64,000 bases of DNA from Adineta ricciae (taxonomy: Eukaryota; Rotifera; Eurotatoria; Adinetida; Adinetidae): assembly GCA_905250025.1 (NCBI GenBank), contig CAJNOJ010000388.1, positions 1 to 64,000 of the forward strand, in the 5' to 3' direction. Positions 47,178 through 59,019 of the stretch are shown in pieces. The stretch's first letter is position 1. Each line of letters starts with the position of its first letter. The translations under genes were made by a program, and so were the position numbers. Under the pieces are notes generated by a model that saw only the letters and a list, made by a program, of their open reading frames with translations, made no database searches and was not told the DNA's origin.

Positions 47178-49581
47178 ATAAAGGAATATATCGTGTATTT
47201 TCACATGTATTGTTTATTACACGAAGTCATATATTCTGGATAGATCTGTATCCATAGAATATCGAACTGATTGCCTCAGTGGAACAGACGAACCGCGAGA
47301 TTATGCCGTTCGGTCAACATAATACAAAATAAGAATAATTTCCATTGTGAAACAATGACGGATGACATCTGTGTAGTAATCAACGAAAGAAATGCCTTTC
47401 GAGAGAAGATTGTCAGTCTTGTACGATCAAAATCGGTTCGTACTTTAACTAGACGTGTCGATTGTGGAAGTACATCAAACGAGTAGCACCATTAGACTTT
47501 ACGGTCAATATCGAGAAAATGGCCAAAATACATTCGTCGGATAATCCATTCGGTTCAACAAAGATTAACACGTCTGTTCGATATGAATTCTACTGTTATC
47601 TTCATCAGAATATGCTCGTTTGGGTTGATACAAAACAGAATTTAACAACACGGACATGGTTTTGCTCACCGAACCACTATGGTGAAAGATCTCAATATCA
47701 AAATGAACGTCTTAATTTCACCGCTCAACTCCAAATATTTCCTGGTTTACTACGAGTTCCGGTTCTTTTCCCATTCCCACCTGTTCAATGCATCTCCACT
47801 CTCCTATACATCTTGCGAACGCATGATAATGTCGACCAATGTACCGATCGTCATTGTCGTGTATGGGTCAAATCCATTTCATGTAATTTTCATTGGGTTT
47901 AGTCCAACGAATTATTATTTAGTTTTTGTGAACAAGTTCTTCAAACCATGGCGAACAATAACGACAGAAATTTATTTACCTGACTATTATAAACACATTG
48001 ATGAGATCTTTAATCAAACAATTGTGCAATGACATTCCGTTCGACGAATGAAATTTTATCAGATTCTATGCCAGGACCTATCAGCGACCTTGTCTTGCTT
48101 TCACGACGACATTTATTTCTGTTTTGGTATCAATTTAGGCATGAACGTGTGATATACTCAAATATCGATCTGTCGATATCCAGTATGTTTCTGTGAAACA
48201 CAAGATCAACGGAATATTAACGATTCATATGGGAATAGTCAGAATTATCAGTTTTAGAGAAAAAGATCTTCAAACAACTGGTAGTGCGTTCTATTTACTA
48301 GATTCATCAATTGCAAGTTTGTTTACAATAGTACTGTTTTTTTCTTAAGTTTTGGATTTTCATCATTTCGTAAGTAATTTCGATAACAAATCAGTTATTT
48401 CTGTTTTCAATGTCTTTTCATGGACATCATTCGTCGAATTAGCCTTGATACGGATCAATGGTTAAATGCGTGTGTTGCTATCAAACAAACACTATTAACG
48501 AGACAACAAGAACAGTTTAAGGAAGAAAATAGTTAAACTATTGCAAAGTATATTATCGTTCTTATCCTTCTCTTTACCATCGGAAAAGCAATGCATGGAC
48601 CATTTCTTTATTCCGTTTTTGATTAATTTGATCGCCGCAGTTAACACATGATCGACGATTATTACATAAACAATTTCAACAGCGAAAACAAGTACCTTTA
48701 ACTTTTAGTTTTCTTCTCTTTTTTGTGTCACCTTTTGTATCATCATTTATCTTGTCACGCACTATATCTATAATCTCTGAACGCATCGCAAACATTCATC
48801 GCCGACTATTTCATGTCATTCGGCCTACCGTTATCCACCTTTCTTCTTATTCATTTTTACCCTCAAAGTTATATAAGAACAAAATTTCTAATCAGTTTCT
48901 AACAGTATCGATATAATACACAAAATCATTTATATCGTCTGCGACATCGAACTTAAAATTACTCATACTTTTCGCGTTTCAATGAAATGACACACGAAAA
49001 TATTTTTCTGATCAATACGCAGTGGTGTGTAGCTTAGCTGTTTTCTCTCATCTGGTGCAAAATATAAAGCAGAAGATAGACATGACATGGATGAATAATG
49101 TATTCATCTAAACGAAAACGAAACGTCAGAGAGCGAAGGTATACGTTTGTATGGACGAGCATGTAAAAGTGCTTTGTCATATTGGGGAAAAGGTAAACAC
49201 GAATTGTTTATTCTGACGAAGCACACCTTTTTATTTTACGTTTAACATGGATGTATATTCAAGTAGGAGTAAAATGTTTGATTTTAACCGAAAAAAACCG
49301 GACTTGTCTTTTTCTTTTGAATATATGTGTTATGATGAGTAATAAAAATAGTTGACCTGATGGGAGCCGTTCGTTAACGAACTTTGCTCATTCTTATGAC
49401 GGAACTAGATGTGAGTAATTTTTAATTAACATTGCGTACATCATATCTGAGTAACTCAATAATTAGAGCGTCACCTACACACTGCGGTGAGTATTTATAT
49501 TTCGCCTTGCCATAATGTTGATTTCATTATCAAGTGATCAAAAGTGTCTTTTTTCCTACCGTCTACTTTTTTAATCCAGAT
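47178..49581. other. Long intergenic stretch with one unexplained reading frame
   Basis: 2.4 kb. A plus-strand frame at 47462-47902 (146 codons, with TTRTWFCSPNHYGERSQ) overlaps another at 47679-48032 containing hydrophobic VPIVIVVYGSNPF. The two could be pieces of one decayed gene, but I recognise no family. A 38-codon frame at 48421-48537 (MDIIRRISLD start) is also unexplained. The rest is AT-rich; the final part holds the OvoA promoter and a pyrimidine-rich CCAG acceptor just before the start codon. Confidence 0.35.
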
Positions 49582-51816
49582 ATGTCTGCTGTGGCGTCCA
49601 GTAATTTTATTCTTCATTCTCCTTCGTTCTGGACGGGCAAATCGCCTGTTTATGGTATTTGTCCTGGTGTGGAACCAGATGGAACTATAAAATCGCTACC
49701 ACAAGTGAAAACCAATGCTACTCGAAGAGAATTACTCGATTATTTTGACAACACATGGACATTAACAGAAGTACTATTCGACGGGTTAGCTAATGAAGAA
49801 GCTTATTACCGTCGGCCGTACCATAAGTTACGTCACCCGATGATATTCTATTATGGCCATCCAGCTGTACTGTATATGAATAAGTTACGTGTAGCTGGTC
49901 TACTGGTTAATGGAATAAGTAGTGAATTCGAACGATTGTTCGAAACTGGTGTTGATGAAATGCGATGGGATGATTTGTATGAAGGTCATGATGACGTTTG
50001 GCCATCAATAGATGAAATACACCAATACCGCCGCGAAGCTTATCAAATTATTCGTAAATTAATTGAAACACATCCATCGTTTGATGAACAGCATATGCCA
50101 ATTACCATTGATAAACCAACGTGGGCGTTACTAATGGGTTTTGAACACGAACGTATACATCTGGAAACATCATCGGTATTGATTAGAGAATTACCGATTG
50201 AATTCGTACGTGCAAGTAAGATCTGGCCAAGTCTATTGTTGGAGACGAAAGATCAACCATCGAAAAAAAACTTGATGATTAATTTAAATAAATCTGAAGT
50301 TAAGTTAGGTAAACCGATTGCTTGGCCGACTTTTGGATGGGATAATGAATATGGCGACGAAAAACGAGTTGTTCAATCTTTCAGCGCAAGCAGTATGCTG
50401 ATAAGTAACAGAGAATTTTATCTATTTGTTACCGGGGGCGGTTATATACAAGAACGATATTGGTCTACTGACGGTTGGACGTGGCGCTCTTTTCGTAATG
50501 TTAAAGCACCATCATTCTGGGTACCCATTGGTCCATCTGGGCTGCATCAATATAAATTACGTACGCTTTTCGAAATTGTTGAAATGCAATGGAATGCGCC
50601 GGTTTGTGTTAATTTTCATGAAGCAAAAGCGTACTGTGCTTGGCGCACGGAGCAAGAGAAGAGTGTGATGCCTTATCGCTTATTGACAGAAAGTGAACAT
50701 AATCTCATACGTGATGGCAAAGATTATCAATGGAACAATAATTTACGTCATGGTGGAGAAGTAGCAGTTACGGCGAGTCAAGTTAATGATAACGGATTCT
50801 ACGATGTCTTTGGAAATGTTTGGCAATGGTGTGAAGATCACTTTCATCCTCTGGATGGCAGTCAACCACATCCATATTACGATGACTTTAGCGTACCATG
50901 TTATGATGGAGAACATCACATGATTTTAGGTGGTTCATTTGTAAGTACTGGTGATGAAGCAAGTGTTTGGGCAAGATTCCATTTTCGTCCACATTTCATG
51001 CAACATGCCGGTTTTCGTATCGCACGTAGCGATGATATATACACTTGTAATGCTCGATTTATTAAAAACTCAACGACGAATACTTACGAAACACAACAAA
51101 TGGTCGATATGTACGTTCTGATGCATTGGGGCGAAAAGCAGCAACGTTTTGATCCTCTGATCTCTGCAAAAATTATCTTTCCAAAAGTGCCTGACTTACC
51201 TATTGCTTGTGCTGAATTCGTCAATCGCTTTGCCACTCATACTGATCGTGCACTGGATTTAGGCTGTGCTGTTGGTCGCACAACTTTTGAATTGGCGATT
51301 ACTTTTAACGAAGTTATTGGAATCGATTACAGTCAGAACTTTATTTCCGTTGCTCGACATTTACAACAGTATGGAAAATTCGAATACAATCGAAAGGATC
51401 AAGGAATGCAGCAGACAACCTTAACCGCTGTCGTGAACCCTTCTATCGATCGAGATCGAATACAGTTCGAAGTTGGTGATGCATGTTCCCTACGTTCTGA
51501 TCTGAAAGATTTCGATGCAGTCGTATTGGCAAACGTCTTATGTCGTCTCCCGAAACCATCGACCTGTTTGAAACGTATGCAAGGTAATGGTGGATTAGTG
51601 AAGAAAGGAGGTATCTTAGTGATGACAACACCATTCAGCTGGCTGCCTCAATACACACCGCAAAGTGAATGGATAAATGGTGTGAAAGAAATTCAAAATA
51701 TTCTCACTGAATTCGATTTGATACATGAAGAAGAAATCCCATTTATGATACGAGAACATCGTCGAAAATTTGAATATATTATCACATTAGGTACTGTTTG
51801 GAAACGAAGATTATAA
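49582..51816 (+). CDS. ovoA: 5-histidylcysteine sulfoxide synthase/methyltransferase OvoA (ovothiol biosynthesis)
   Basis: A single open frame of 744 residues. The DinB-type iron-binding part has an early His in YYGHPAVLY (about residue 93) and the H-x3-H-x-E motif in FEHERIHLE (about 190-200). The FGE-sulfatase-type domain follows (about 240-495: GGGYIQERYW, RLLTESEH, GNVWQWCEDHF, HAGFRIARS). The C-terminal part (about 555-740) is a SAM methyltransferase with ALDLGCAVGRTTFELA. OvoA joins Cys and His through a sulfoxide and then methylates the thiohistidine made later, giving the antioxidant ovothiol. Start at 49582 is preferred over 49534 because the bases between look like intron or leader ending in TTAATCCAG. 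No intron is seen in the coding part, unlike most neighbours. Confidence 0.92.
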   Translation: MSAVASSNFILHSPSFWTGKSPVYGICPGVEPDGTIKSLPQVKTNATRRELLDYFDNTWTLTEVLFDGLANEEAYYRRPYHKLRHPMIFYYGHPAVLYMNKLRVAGLLVNGISSEFERLFETGVDEMRWDDLYEGHDDVWPSIDEIHQYRREAYQIIRKLIETHPSFDEQHMPITIDKPTWALLMGFEHERIHLETSSVLIRELPIEFVRASKIWPSLLLETKDQPSKKNLMINLNKSEVKLGKPIAWPTFGWDNEYGDEKRVVQSFSASSMLISNREFYLFVTGGGYIQERYWSTDGWTWRSFRNVKAPSFWVPIGPSGLHQYKLRTLFEIVEMQWNAPVCVNFHEAKAYCAWRTEQEKSVMPYRLLTESEHNLIRDGKDYQWNNNLRHGGEVAVTASQVNDNGFYDVFGNVWQWCEDHFHPLDGSQPHPYYDDFSVPCYDGEHHMILGGSFVSTGDEASVWARFHFRPHFMQHAGFRIARSDDIYTCNARFIKNSTTNTYETQQMVDMYVLMHWGEKQQRFDPLISAKIIFPKVPDLPIACAEFVNRFATHTDRALDLGCAVGRTTFELAITFNEVIGIDYSQNFISVARHLQQYGKFEYNRKDQGMQQTTLTAVVNPSIDRDRIQFEVGDACSLRSDLKDFDAVVLANVLCRLPKPSTCLKRMQGNGGLVKKGGILVMTTPFSWLPQYTPQSEWINGVKEIQNILTEFDLIHEEEIPFMIREHRRKFEYIITLGTVWKRRL

Positions 51817-52817
51817 CATTTATTTCATAACCAAAGAACTATTGATCGTATTGAATTCAAATATAGCTAGAAATGCAAATAAACCATCGTCATCAAGAGT
51901 GATATATAACATGCTACTGTTTTAAAATGACGTAATATTGATCATTTTTTTGTGCTGTGACTCACAGAATGAAATGACTGACGAAATTTTCACGCGATTG
52001 TTTCATCCTAGAGTAACGGAATCGATATACTTATACTGCATTGCCATGTCGTTCTAAACAAGTATTAGAGTCGTCATACAGGTAGTCTCATATCTTATAT
52101 TTGCATTTTGGTCTCCGAGCTATAGCGTATCAAAGAAAGATGCTCAGTAATTGAGTTTTGGAGTATGAATTTACTGGGAATCAGCGATTGACACCGACCT
52201 CACTTTATTCAATGTATAATTGAGATGTCTGATGTTATCTGTCTAAAGTAATCAAAGTCAAAGAAGTATTGGGTTTCTTTATGACACTATTTGGCGATTT
52301 GGTAGGTCAATGTAAATTCTATCTAATCTGAAACCACCGTTTTTTTTTCAACAATAGCGGCATAATCACGATGGAGTCCTTAATGCAGCGATTCAACTGT
52401 TCGACAGCCATGATACGAAAGGATAAATCTGTTTACTACTTAGCTTTTAAACGGACTAACTTTTATCTATCTAAAGAGAAGAGGAAAAATCATGCAACAG
52501 TTTCTGGGTTCACATAATCTCCGTGACTTTATAATTGTGACTAATATCCAATTTTAAGTTATGAATTAGTATCGTTGTGCACCACGTGACTTTTGCATTG
52601 TAATATGATAGTTGTCTGAAGTAGAATTTTTTTTTCCTTTTAGAATAAGTTTAATTAAAAATATTTTTACTCAACTAGTTTCATCGGTTTCACATGTGAC
52701 GTACTCTTTTATGCAGAAAGAGCATTTGCGTTTCCGTCGATTTTCATTTAGCAAATTAGATTTGAGAAGTGTAGCAGAAGAGAAAATCAGCATTGAAATA
52801 TTTTGCAAACTACGTAG
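51817..52817. other. Intergenic, no gene recognised
   Basis: 1 kb between OvoA and the Kelch gene. It holds AATAAA-like signals near 51880 and a poly-T tract near 52340. No supported frame. Confidence 0.55.
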
Positions 52818-54284
52818 ATGCGGCAAATACTCGTTTTCTTCTCAATATTTTCTGCTGTAAATTGTATTTTAATCGGCAAAATAGAAAATTATCGGAATAT
52901 TGGAAATGTTTCCCAAATACTACTGAATAAAACTCTAAATGAATGTATCTGCCAGATGCTTCAATCCAACAATTTCATATTATCATTGAATTATTACTTG
53001 AACAATCAATCCTGCCATTTATTTCATTCAAATATAAACACAACTACAATTGATTTTGATCCCAATTCATCTCTCATATTTACTAATCAATCAACAATAG
53101 CAATAGTACTCAGTAAGTGTCAAATAGTAATTTTGACGATTAGTAAACTTTTTTGAATGTTTCACTTCGTTATTATACGATACAGGAACAACATCCTTAT
53201 CAACATCAACATCAACAACAACAACAGCCGTGCCAGGTCAGTAATAAAGCTTGATTTGAAGCTATGCAGATAATATCATGTGTTCTATTAAGTTTGGATA
53301 TCTTCTGGAAGTATGAATAACGCAAGGAATGGTCACACAGCATCGATCCTATTCGATGGATCTGTCTTAGTTGTTGGTGGCTCGAATTCCAATGGTTATC
53401 TTAATACTTCGGAGTTATACAATTCGTCGACAGGCATTTGGACTTTGACGAGACAGTTCAATGTTGGACGAGAAGATCATACAGCGTCGGTACTATCCAA
53501 TGGACAAGTACTTATTGTCGGCGGATATAATCTGAGTGGTGCTATGGTGAATGTTAATTTGTATGATCCATTGGCGAATATTTGGACAACTGGTAAACGT
53601 TTGAACATTGCACGAGAAGATCATCGATCAGTTACATTGGTTAATGGAAAAGTCTTAGCTATCGGTGGACGCAATACTGCTGCGTTGAGTTCTTCTGAAT
53701 TATATGATCCATTAACAGACACTTGGACACTTACAGGCAGTTTGAATAGCGCACGAGAAGATCACACAGCATCAGTTTTAAACAACGGAAAAGTTTTAAT
53801 TGCTGGTGGGATGGATGTGAATGTTCTTAAGAGTGCAGAGATATACGATCCATCGACAAACATATGGACATTGACAGGAAATCTCAAGATGGCACGAAGT
53901 CACTATACCGCAACGATCTTGTTTGACGGAAAAGTGTTAGTCGCTGGTGGATTTGGAGCTAGTAGTGTTTTGAATAGTGCCGAATTATATGATCCATCAA
54001 CAGGTGTGTGGACATTAACAGGAAATATGGTCAATGCGCGGTTCGGTCACTCAGCATGTGTCTTAGCAAATGGAAATGTTCTAGTGGTTGGTGGATATGA
54101 TGGTACTGTTTATTTAAAAGCTGCTGAATTATACAATCGATCATCGGGTACTTGGACAAGCATAGTAGATATGAACTTTGCTCGACTTTTTTTCACACAG
54201 TCTGTTTTACTGAACGGAAAATTACTTGTTACTGGAGGTCAGAGTCAGAAAGGCATTATCTTAGATAGTACTGAACTGTATTGA
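52818..54284 (+). CDS. Secreted Kelch-repeat propeller protein
   Basis: Three exons, 52818-53112, 53186-53236 and 53293-54284, with introns of 73 and 56 bp; the frame closes at 446 codons with stop. Residues 1-15 form a signal peptide (MRQILVFFSIFSAVN). A domain with several Asn-linked glycosylation sites and three Cys follows, then a Thr/Ser linker (LSTSTSTTTT) encoded by the tiny second exon. Seven Kelch repeats of about 48 residues come next, each with H(T/S)A.(V/I)L..G.VL..GG and (E)LYDP..  .W. They should close a seven-bladed beta-propeller. Ligand is unknown; members of this type are numerous in bdelloids. The frame is intact. Confidence 0.85.
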
Positions 54285-54369
54285 AGAAAAGTGATATTTT
54301 AATTGAAAAGTTTATTCTAATAATAAAACAGCCTATGTGATTACGATCTTCGTTTGCTTCGTTAATGAA

Positions 54370-55425
54370 TCAATACGTATGAGTTTTATTTAATCTCATC
54401 TGAAGATGTTCACCCGCTGTTAAAATCCGTTGATCATCGTCAGGAAAGACATGTGTCGCATGTTGATCTTTGATGTAGATTCGATCCTGAATTAATTTGG
54501 AAGGGATCGGCGTTAAAAGTGTATCGCCATTGGGATCGCAGAAGAAAGCGATTGAGTATCGCGAATGATGCTGCTGATCAACAGTTGGAAGATTAACACG
54601 ATGAATTGTACTTTTAATCATTCCTTTACTCCAATATTCAAAAACATCGCCAAAATTAACGACAATCTTATCGTCATGAGCTTCAACAGGATGCCACTGG
54701 TTCGTCGAACGATCAAAGACTTCTAAACCGGATTGATTATCATGTTGAAATAGAAGAGTCAACGATCCATAATCGGAATGAGCACCCTGGGGAAAAGAAA
54801 TACATTCATTGAAATGAGTGAAGAATGAACTCACCGCTCGGATCGAATCTGTTTTGTTCGTTGGTGGATAATGTAAGAATTTCATCGTTGCGCCTGGTGG
54901 TTTGTCCCATTGATGTTTAGATGTGAAATAATCTCGATTAATTTCGAATGTTTCGGCCAGATGTTCGAATAAACGAAGACAAAGATCGTAACACGAGTGA
55001 AAGAAGGTCTGAATCAATTGGAAATTCTCGCCATGATGAAAAATTTCAGGAAATTGATCGATGTTGTTCAAACCTGACTGGCCAAATTTGAAGGCTTCTT
55101 TTTCGTCAATGAGCTTTAAATTGGTTGAATCCAGATTTTCACGGCCGATTCGTAAATAACCGTGATATGAAGTTGGACTTAGAGCATGACGAAGTTTTTC
55201 GTCCAACGGCCGATGAAAAAACTCTTTCACTAGATTAAAGACTTGATCCTGAAGTGGATGAAGACCATGGTTGGATAAATAGAAAAAACCGGTTGTGAAA
55301 CAAGCGTTTAACAGAGATTGACGAATCTCATCGGATGTTGATTGTAAATCAACGATTGGAAGTGATGAAAACGACATTTGTGTCGATCGAGTTCTATAAC
55401 TTTCGATTTTATAGATAAAAAACAA
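54370..55425 (-). CDS. 2-oxoglutarate/Fe(II)-dependent oxygenase, isopenicillin N synthase-like
   Basis: One exon of 351 residues; an internal ATG at 55377 (MSFSSLPIVDL) would give 335 and looks like the true start, because the family begins with that PIVDL strand. The N-terminal DIOX_N part includes GFFYLSNHG; the double-stranded beta-helix core carries the Fe ligands in H-S-D (GAHSDYGSLTLLFQ) and the distal His in STIHRV, and the cosubstrate-binding R-x-S in RYSIAFF. Such enzymes hydroxylate or oxidise small molecules; the substrate cannot be told. It lies tail-to-tail with the Kelch gene, 85 bp apart. The family is common in plants, fungi and bacteria and is also found in bdelloids. Confidence 0.87.
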   Translation of the reverse strand: MFFIYKIESYRTRSTQMSFSSLPIVDLQSTSDEIRQSLLNACFTTGFFYLSNHGLHPLQDQVFNLVKEFFHRPLDEKLRHALSPTSYHGYLRIGRENLDSTNLKLIDEKEAFKFGQSGLNNIDQFPEIFHHGENFQLIQTFFHSCYDLCLRLFEHLAETFEINRDYFTSKHQWDKPPGATMKFLHYPPTNKTDSIRAVSSFFTHFNECISFPQGAHSDYGSLTLLFQHDNQSGLEVFDRSTNQWHPVEAHDDKIVVNFGDVFEYWSKGMIKSTIHRVNLPTVDQQHHSRYSIAFFCDPNGDTLLTPIPSKLIQDRIYIKDQHATHVFPDDDQRILTAGEHLQMRLNKTHTY

Positions 55426-56136
55426 AAGAGCAAAGGACGCCTATTCGAATGCTGTTGTTTCTTATCTTCACATCAAGTAAGATAACGTAATTTAACAAAA
55501 AAACAAAACAGTTGCGAACTTGGTACTAGATTTCTTTTCTTAGTGTAACAAAAAGATTGTCTGGAAACAAAAAATCACATTTATTTCAAATTGTGTTAAT
55601 CAATTAATTCAGTATTGACATGTAAGCAAGTAGAGAATTTATGTTTGTCAGGCTGTTTCCTGCAGCAGACAGAAACGGAGGATACTGGTTCAGATTCTTT
55701 AACTGGTCGTATTTACCGACTGCCTTCGATCATGTTGGTAGATGCATATCCAGAGACAACTAGAAGATCATCGCGCAAATGATTCAAATAATCATGTATT
55801 TGTCTTCCATTGCAGTGTCAAAATCCTATTAAGTGGATTACTACTATTAAAAACTACTTTAACTGGCAAGTTATCATAATATTTATTTGGGTATATTAAA
55901 ATACCAGAATGAAGAAAACTTGATATTCTTTACAAGTTTTCGTGAGAGCTTATTTGACTAATATAAGAATTTTATATTCGACTGTTAGCATGGTCAATTG
56001 CATATACATCGAATTGATAATCAACAACAACACAAGTAGGTTGATTAAGTAGAGTAGATGAGTTTTCAACTACACCTGTTGTACCAATTGTTGTTATTAC
56101 ACTAGATTGTCCAGCATCTGTCGAAGCAGTTTATGA
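55426..56136. other. Intergenic, no gene recognised
   Basis: About 700 bp upstream of the oxygenase gene and next to the transposon-like element. Probably includes the oxygenase promoter. No gene seen. Confidence 0.55.
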
Positions 56137-56679
56137 TAGGGATGTCACAATACCAATACGGTATTGGAGTATTGGTATTGATATTTTTATGAGAACTAAA
56201 CAAAAGAAGCTGAATAAATTCGAAGAAACCATAGTGTTATGTGCTGGCCAGTATGGGAAAAGATTCATAAGGAATTTTGATCAATTGCAATGGTCAAAGA
56301 GCGCTACTTTACTTTAAACACAGTATACACACGCGTAGCATTGAGTGCCGACGAGAACACTGTGTTTAAAGTGAAGAACTACCAAGTTTGAACTTTTCTA
56401 TTTGACACATACGGTATCAGGAAGAAAATTTCGCATCGTTCTATGGACACTGATGATCTCACCGGATTTAGAGAAGACCGGACAACACACACATCTCCCG
56501 CAATTTTATAAATCCATAGTCACATATATATGACTCAAGTTACTTGAGTCAAGTATTTGGATTTTATACACACGACAAATACGCAAACATAGATAGTGCT
56601 TATATTGCTAGCTTTCTCAAATACTAATACCGGCTAATACCAATACCAATACTATTGGTATTGTTACGTTACATCCCTA
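56137..56679. mobile_element. Non-autonomous hAT-like element (MITE)
   Basis: About 540 bp bounded by inverted ends: TAGGGATGT at 56137-56145 and ACATCCCTA at 56671-56679, each followed inwards by a CAATACCAATA block. TAGGGATGT-type ends are seen on hAT transposons. Inside, a 14 bp perfect inverted repeat (56311-56324 with 56359-56372) can form a hairpin, and a GACTCAAGT/ACTTGAGTC palindrome lies near 56530. There is no transposase frame. The expected 8 bp target duplication is not clear (GTTTATGA on the left, GAATTAGT on the right), so it is old or the ends are slightly misplaced. Confidence 0.7.
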
Positions 56680-57700
56680 GAATTAGTCATCGGTTTTTTC
56701 CATCGAAAAGATCAAGATTCACCAACAAATAAGAAAATATTATGAAAAATAAACCTGTGCGTCTTTTATAGTGACATCTGTTCCAAATCGTTCTAAAGGT
56801 ATTTCTCCGTTTTCGTTTACATTTCACAAAATACGAACAATTGATTCGATCTCAACAATGAAGACAAAACGAAAAAAAGAGAATTTCTTTTTCACTTTGG
56901 AATTTTCTTCATAAACACAAGAAAAGTTATTTTCAGAAGAGATTTCTTCTCTTTTCTTTTTAATTTTTAATAACTTCATCGTAAATTTTCTTAGAAAATC
57001 TCCACAAATTATTTTCTTTAACAAATATTTCCAACGTTGATTTCAATTTTGATTGAAATTAATTTCATTTTAGTTGATTTGAGAATGAAACACTCAAATT
57101 CTGTTGATCTTCTTTTGTCACAAAGTGAAACAAAATTGATTTGAAGAAATCTTCTTCTTGTCAGAAAATTATCGAAGAAAAACACGAAAATTTATTAAAA
57201 GGAAAAAACCAAAAGATTCACAAAAGTAAAAATTGATTGATCATTTCGTTTTTCTTATTCAAAATCTTTTTTCAAAATGAAGAAATTCTTCATTTATGAA
57301 CTTCGAAATCTCTTTTGAGTCAACGATCATCGTGTTATTTCCAAAAAAGTCATCTTTATATGAAAAAATTTCTGTTTAGATCGATAAATTAATGAACATT
57401 TCTCGATGAAAATCATTTTCGATTCAACAATTTCTCTTTGAAATGTTCTTTTCTTTATCTTCATTCGAATTTTTCATCAAAATTCTTTTTCACAAAACTT
57501 CATTTTCTCTTTTGTGTTGAATTTGTTTTTAAAATGATTTTCTATAAAATATTCATTTAGAAAATCGAACGAATTTTCTTTTTTTATTGGAAAGAAAAAA
57601 AAAAACAAAATTTTCTCGAAAACTTTCCTTTAAACTTTGTTTTTCATTTCGAATTGTGTTTTATTTTAATTTCGAAATTTAAAATAAAATTTTTCTCTTT
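56680..57700. other. Very AT-rich intergenic stretch
   Basis: About 1 kb dominated by A- and T-runs with GAAGAAAT/ATTTCTTC-type motifs. The 66-codon frame at 56824-57024 is lysine-rich and looks like chance. No gene seen. Confidence 0.6.
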
Positions 57701-58304
57701 TCAAATGATAAAATCAAATCGTTGAATTCGATGATTTCCCCAATCAACAACATAAAGATTTCCTTCATCATCAAATGATAAACCACAAGGACCAGCCAAT
57801 TGATTGGGTTCCTCTCCTTTTCCATTTGCACCAACAATTATTTCACCTTCTTTATCTCCTCCACACCATCGCATTATTCGATGATTGTACATATCCGCAA
57901 CATAAATTCGACCCTCATGATCAACAATGATTCCTTGAGGATGATTCAATTGATTCAGATTCTCTCCTCTTCCATTTCCACCAGCAACAACAATTCCTTC
58001 CTGTGCATCTTTTCTCCATTTCATCACACGATAATTCCAAAGATCTGAAACATAAAGAGATTGTTCGTCATTGACAAACAGAGAATTTGGAACGTTGAAC
58101 TGATTGAGTCGATCTCCTTTTCCATTTCCACCAGCAACTAATGTTCCTTCGCCCTTTTCTCCTATTTTCCATCTTCTCACTTCATCTTTCTCACCATCAC
58201 AAACATAAATAAATCCAAATTTATCCATTGTTAACCGCCAACAGTCGATATTATGAATGAGAATCTCCGACTGATTTGTGTTCAAAAACCATCGCATCAC
58301 TCTT
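57701..58304 (-). CDS. NHL-repeat beta-propeller protein, 3' part (cut by gap)
   Basis: About 200 codons reading out of the 29 n gap. Four NHL repeats are visible, each about 45-50 residues: IYVCDGEKDEVRRW, LYVSDLWNYRVMKW, IYVADMYNHRIMRW and LYVVDWGNHRIQRF, separated by VAGGNGKG.. LNQ segments. NHL propellers bind proteins, RNA or sugars. The 5' end is lost in the gap, and the sequence on the other side does not continue the repeats, so gene length and any N-terminal signal or TM segment cannot be judged. Bdelloids have many such proteins. Confidence 0.8.
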
Positions 58305-58333
58305 NNNNNNNNNNNNNNNNNNNNNNNNNNNNN
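58305..58333. other. Assembly gap, 29 n
   Basis: A run of 29 unknown bases inside the NHL gene. The sequence to the right shows no NHL repeat, so the true gap may be larger than drawn or the flanks may not be adjacent. Confidence 0.95.
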
Positions 58334-59019
58334 TGCGAAAAAATGTGATTTTATCAGAGAATGGTGTATTTTGTGAGGCAGATTTGAACACTTCGTGCAA
58401 CTTTGATTTTAAAAGTTTTATAGGCGTTCGATAGCCCTTCATTTGCTCTATCTAAATCAGTAGAAATCATTCTGGGTGGCTTGCAAATGGCAGAAAGAGA
58501 CGGGTTACATTGAAAAACAGGAGAAAAAAAAAGACACACGAAGCAAAGTTTCTATGATGAAAATGGTATGTTTCTCAGGTTTTAAGAGAAGCCATATAGG
58601 CAGTTTTGTAGAGCGGAATTTCCTCTACTGGATGGTATCGAGTTTAGCAATGCCACATTGAAATATAGTGGACAAAAAACAATAGTTTTGAAAAACTTGA
58701 AAATTTGAGATTTTCATGAAAAATAGCGTAGCACCGTTCAATGCGAGGCTCATAACTCTTCAAAGGTAAGTCCAAATGAGCTGAAAATTTGGGTGTAGTA
58801 GTTTTAGATGATGCTCTTTCATTTGCGATCATAAAAAAGGAGGGTCAAAATTTTTGAGAGTATGGCTAATAGTGCGAACAAACCAATAAGCTAATAAATA
58901 TTTAACTTCCACCAAGTTCTATCACAAGAAATACACGACTATAATTATTATTAATTGTATATATTTTAAAGTGAGTATGAAGAGTCATTCTTCAATTTAA
59001 CAAAATTTTTGTTTTCAAG
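58334..59019. other. Unassigned sequence beside the gap
   Basis: About 690 bp with no coding frame over 60 codons that resembles a known protein. Its composition is more even in base use than the flanks and it abuts an assembly gap, which suggests a dispersed repeat; that is a guess. A splice-acceptor-like TTTTCAAG ends at 59019. Confidence 0.35.

Noticed and set aside
53237..53312. Kelch gene starting at the ATG of 53313
   Set aside because: Two upstream exons splice in frame and add a signal peptide and linker; the acceptor at 53291-53292 gives VWISSGSMNNAR.
56129..56687. Eight-base target duplication around the MITE
   Set aside because: The flanking octamers GTTTATGA and GAATTAGT do not match.
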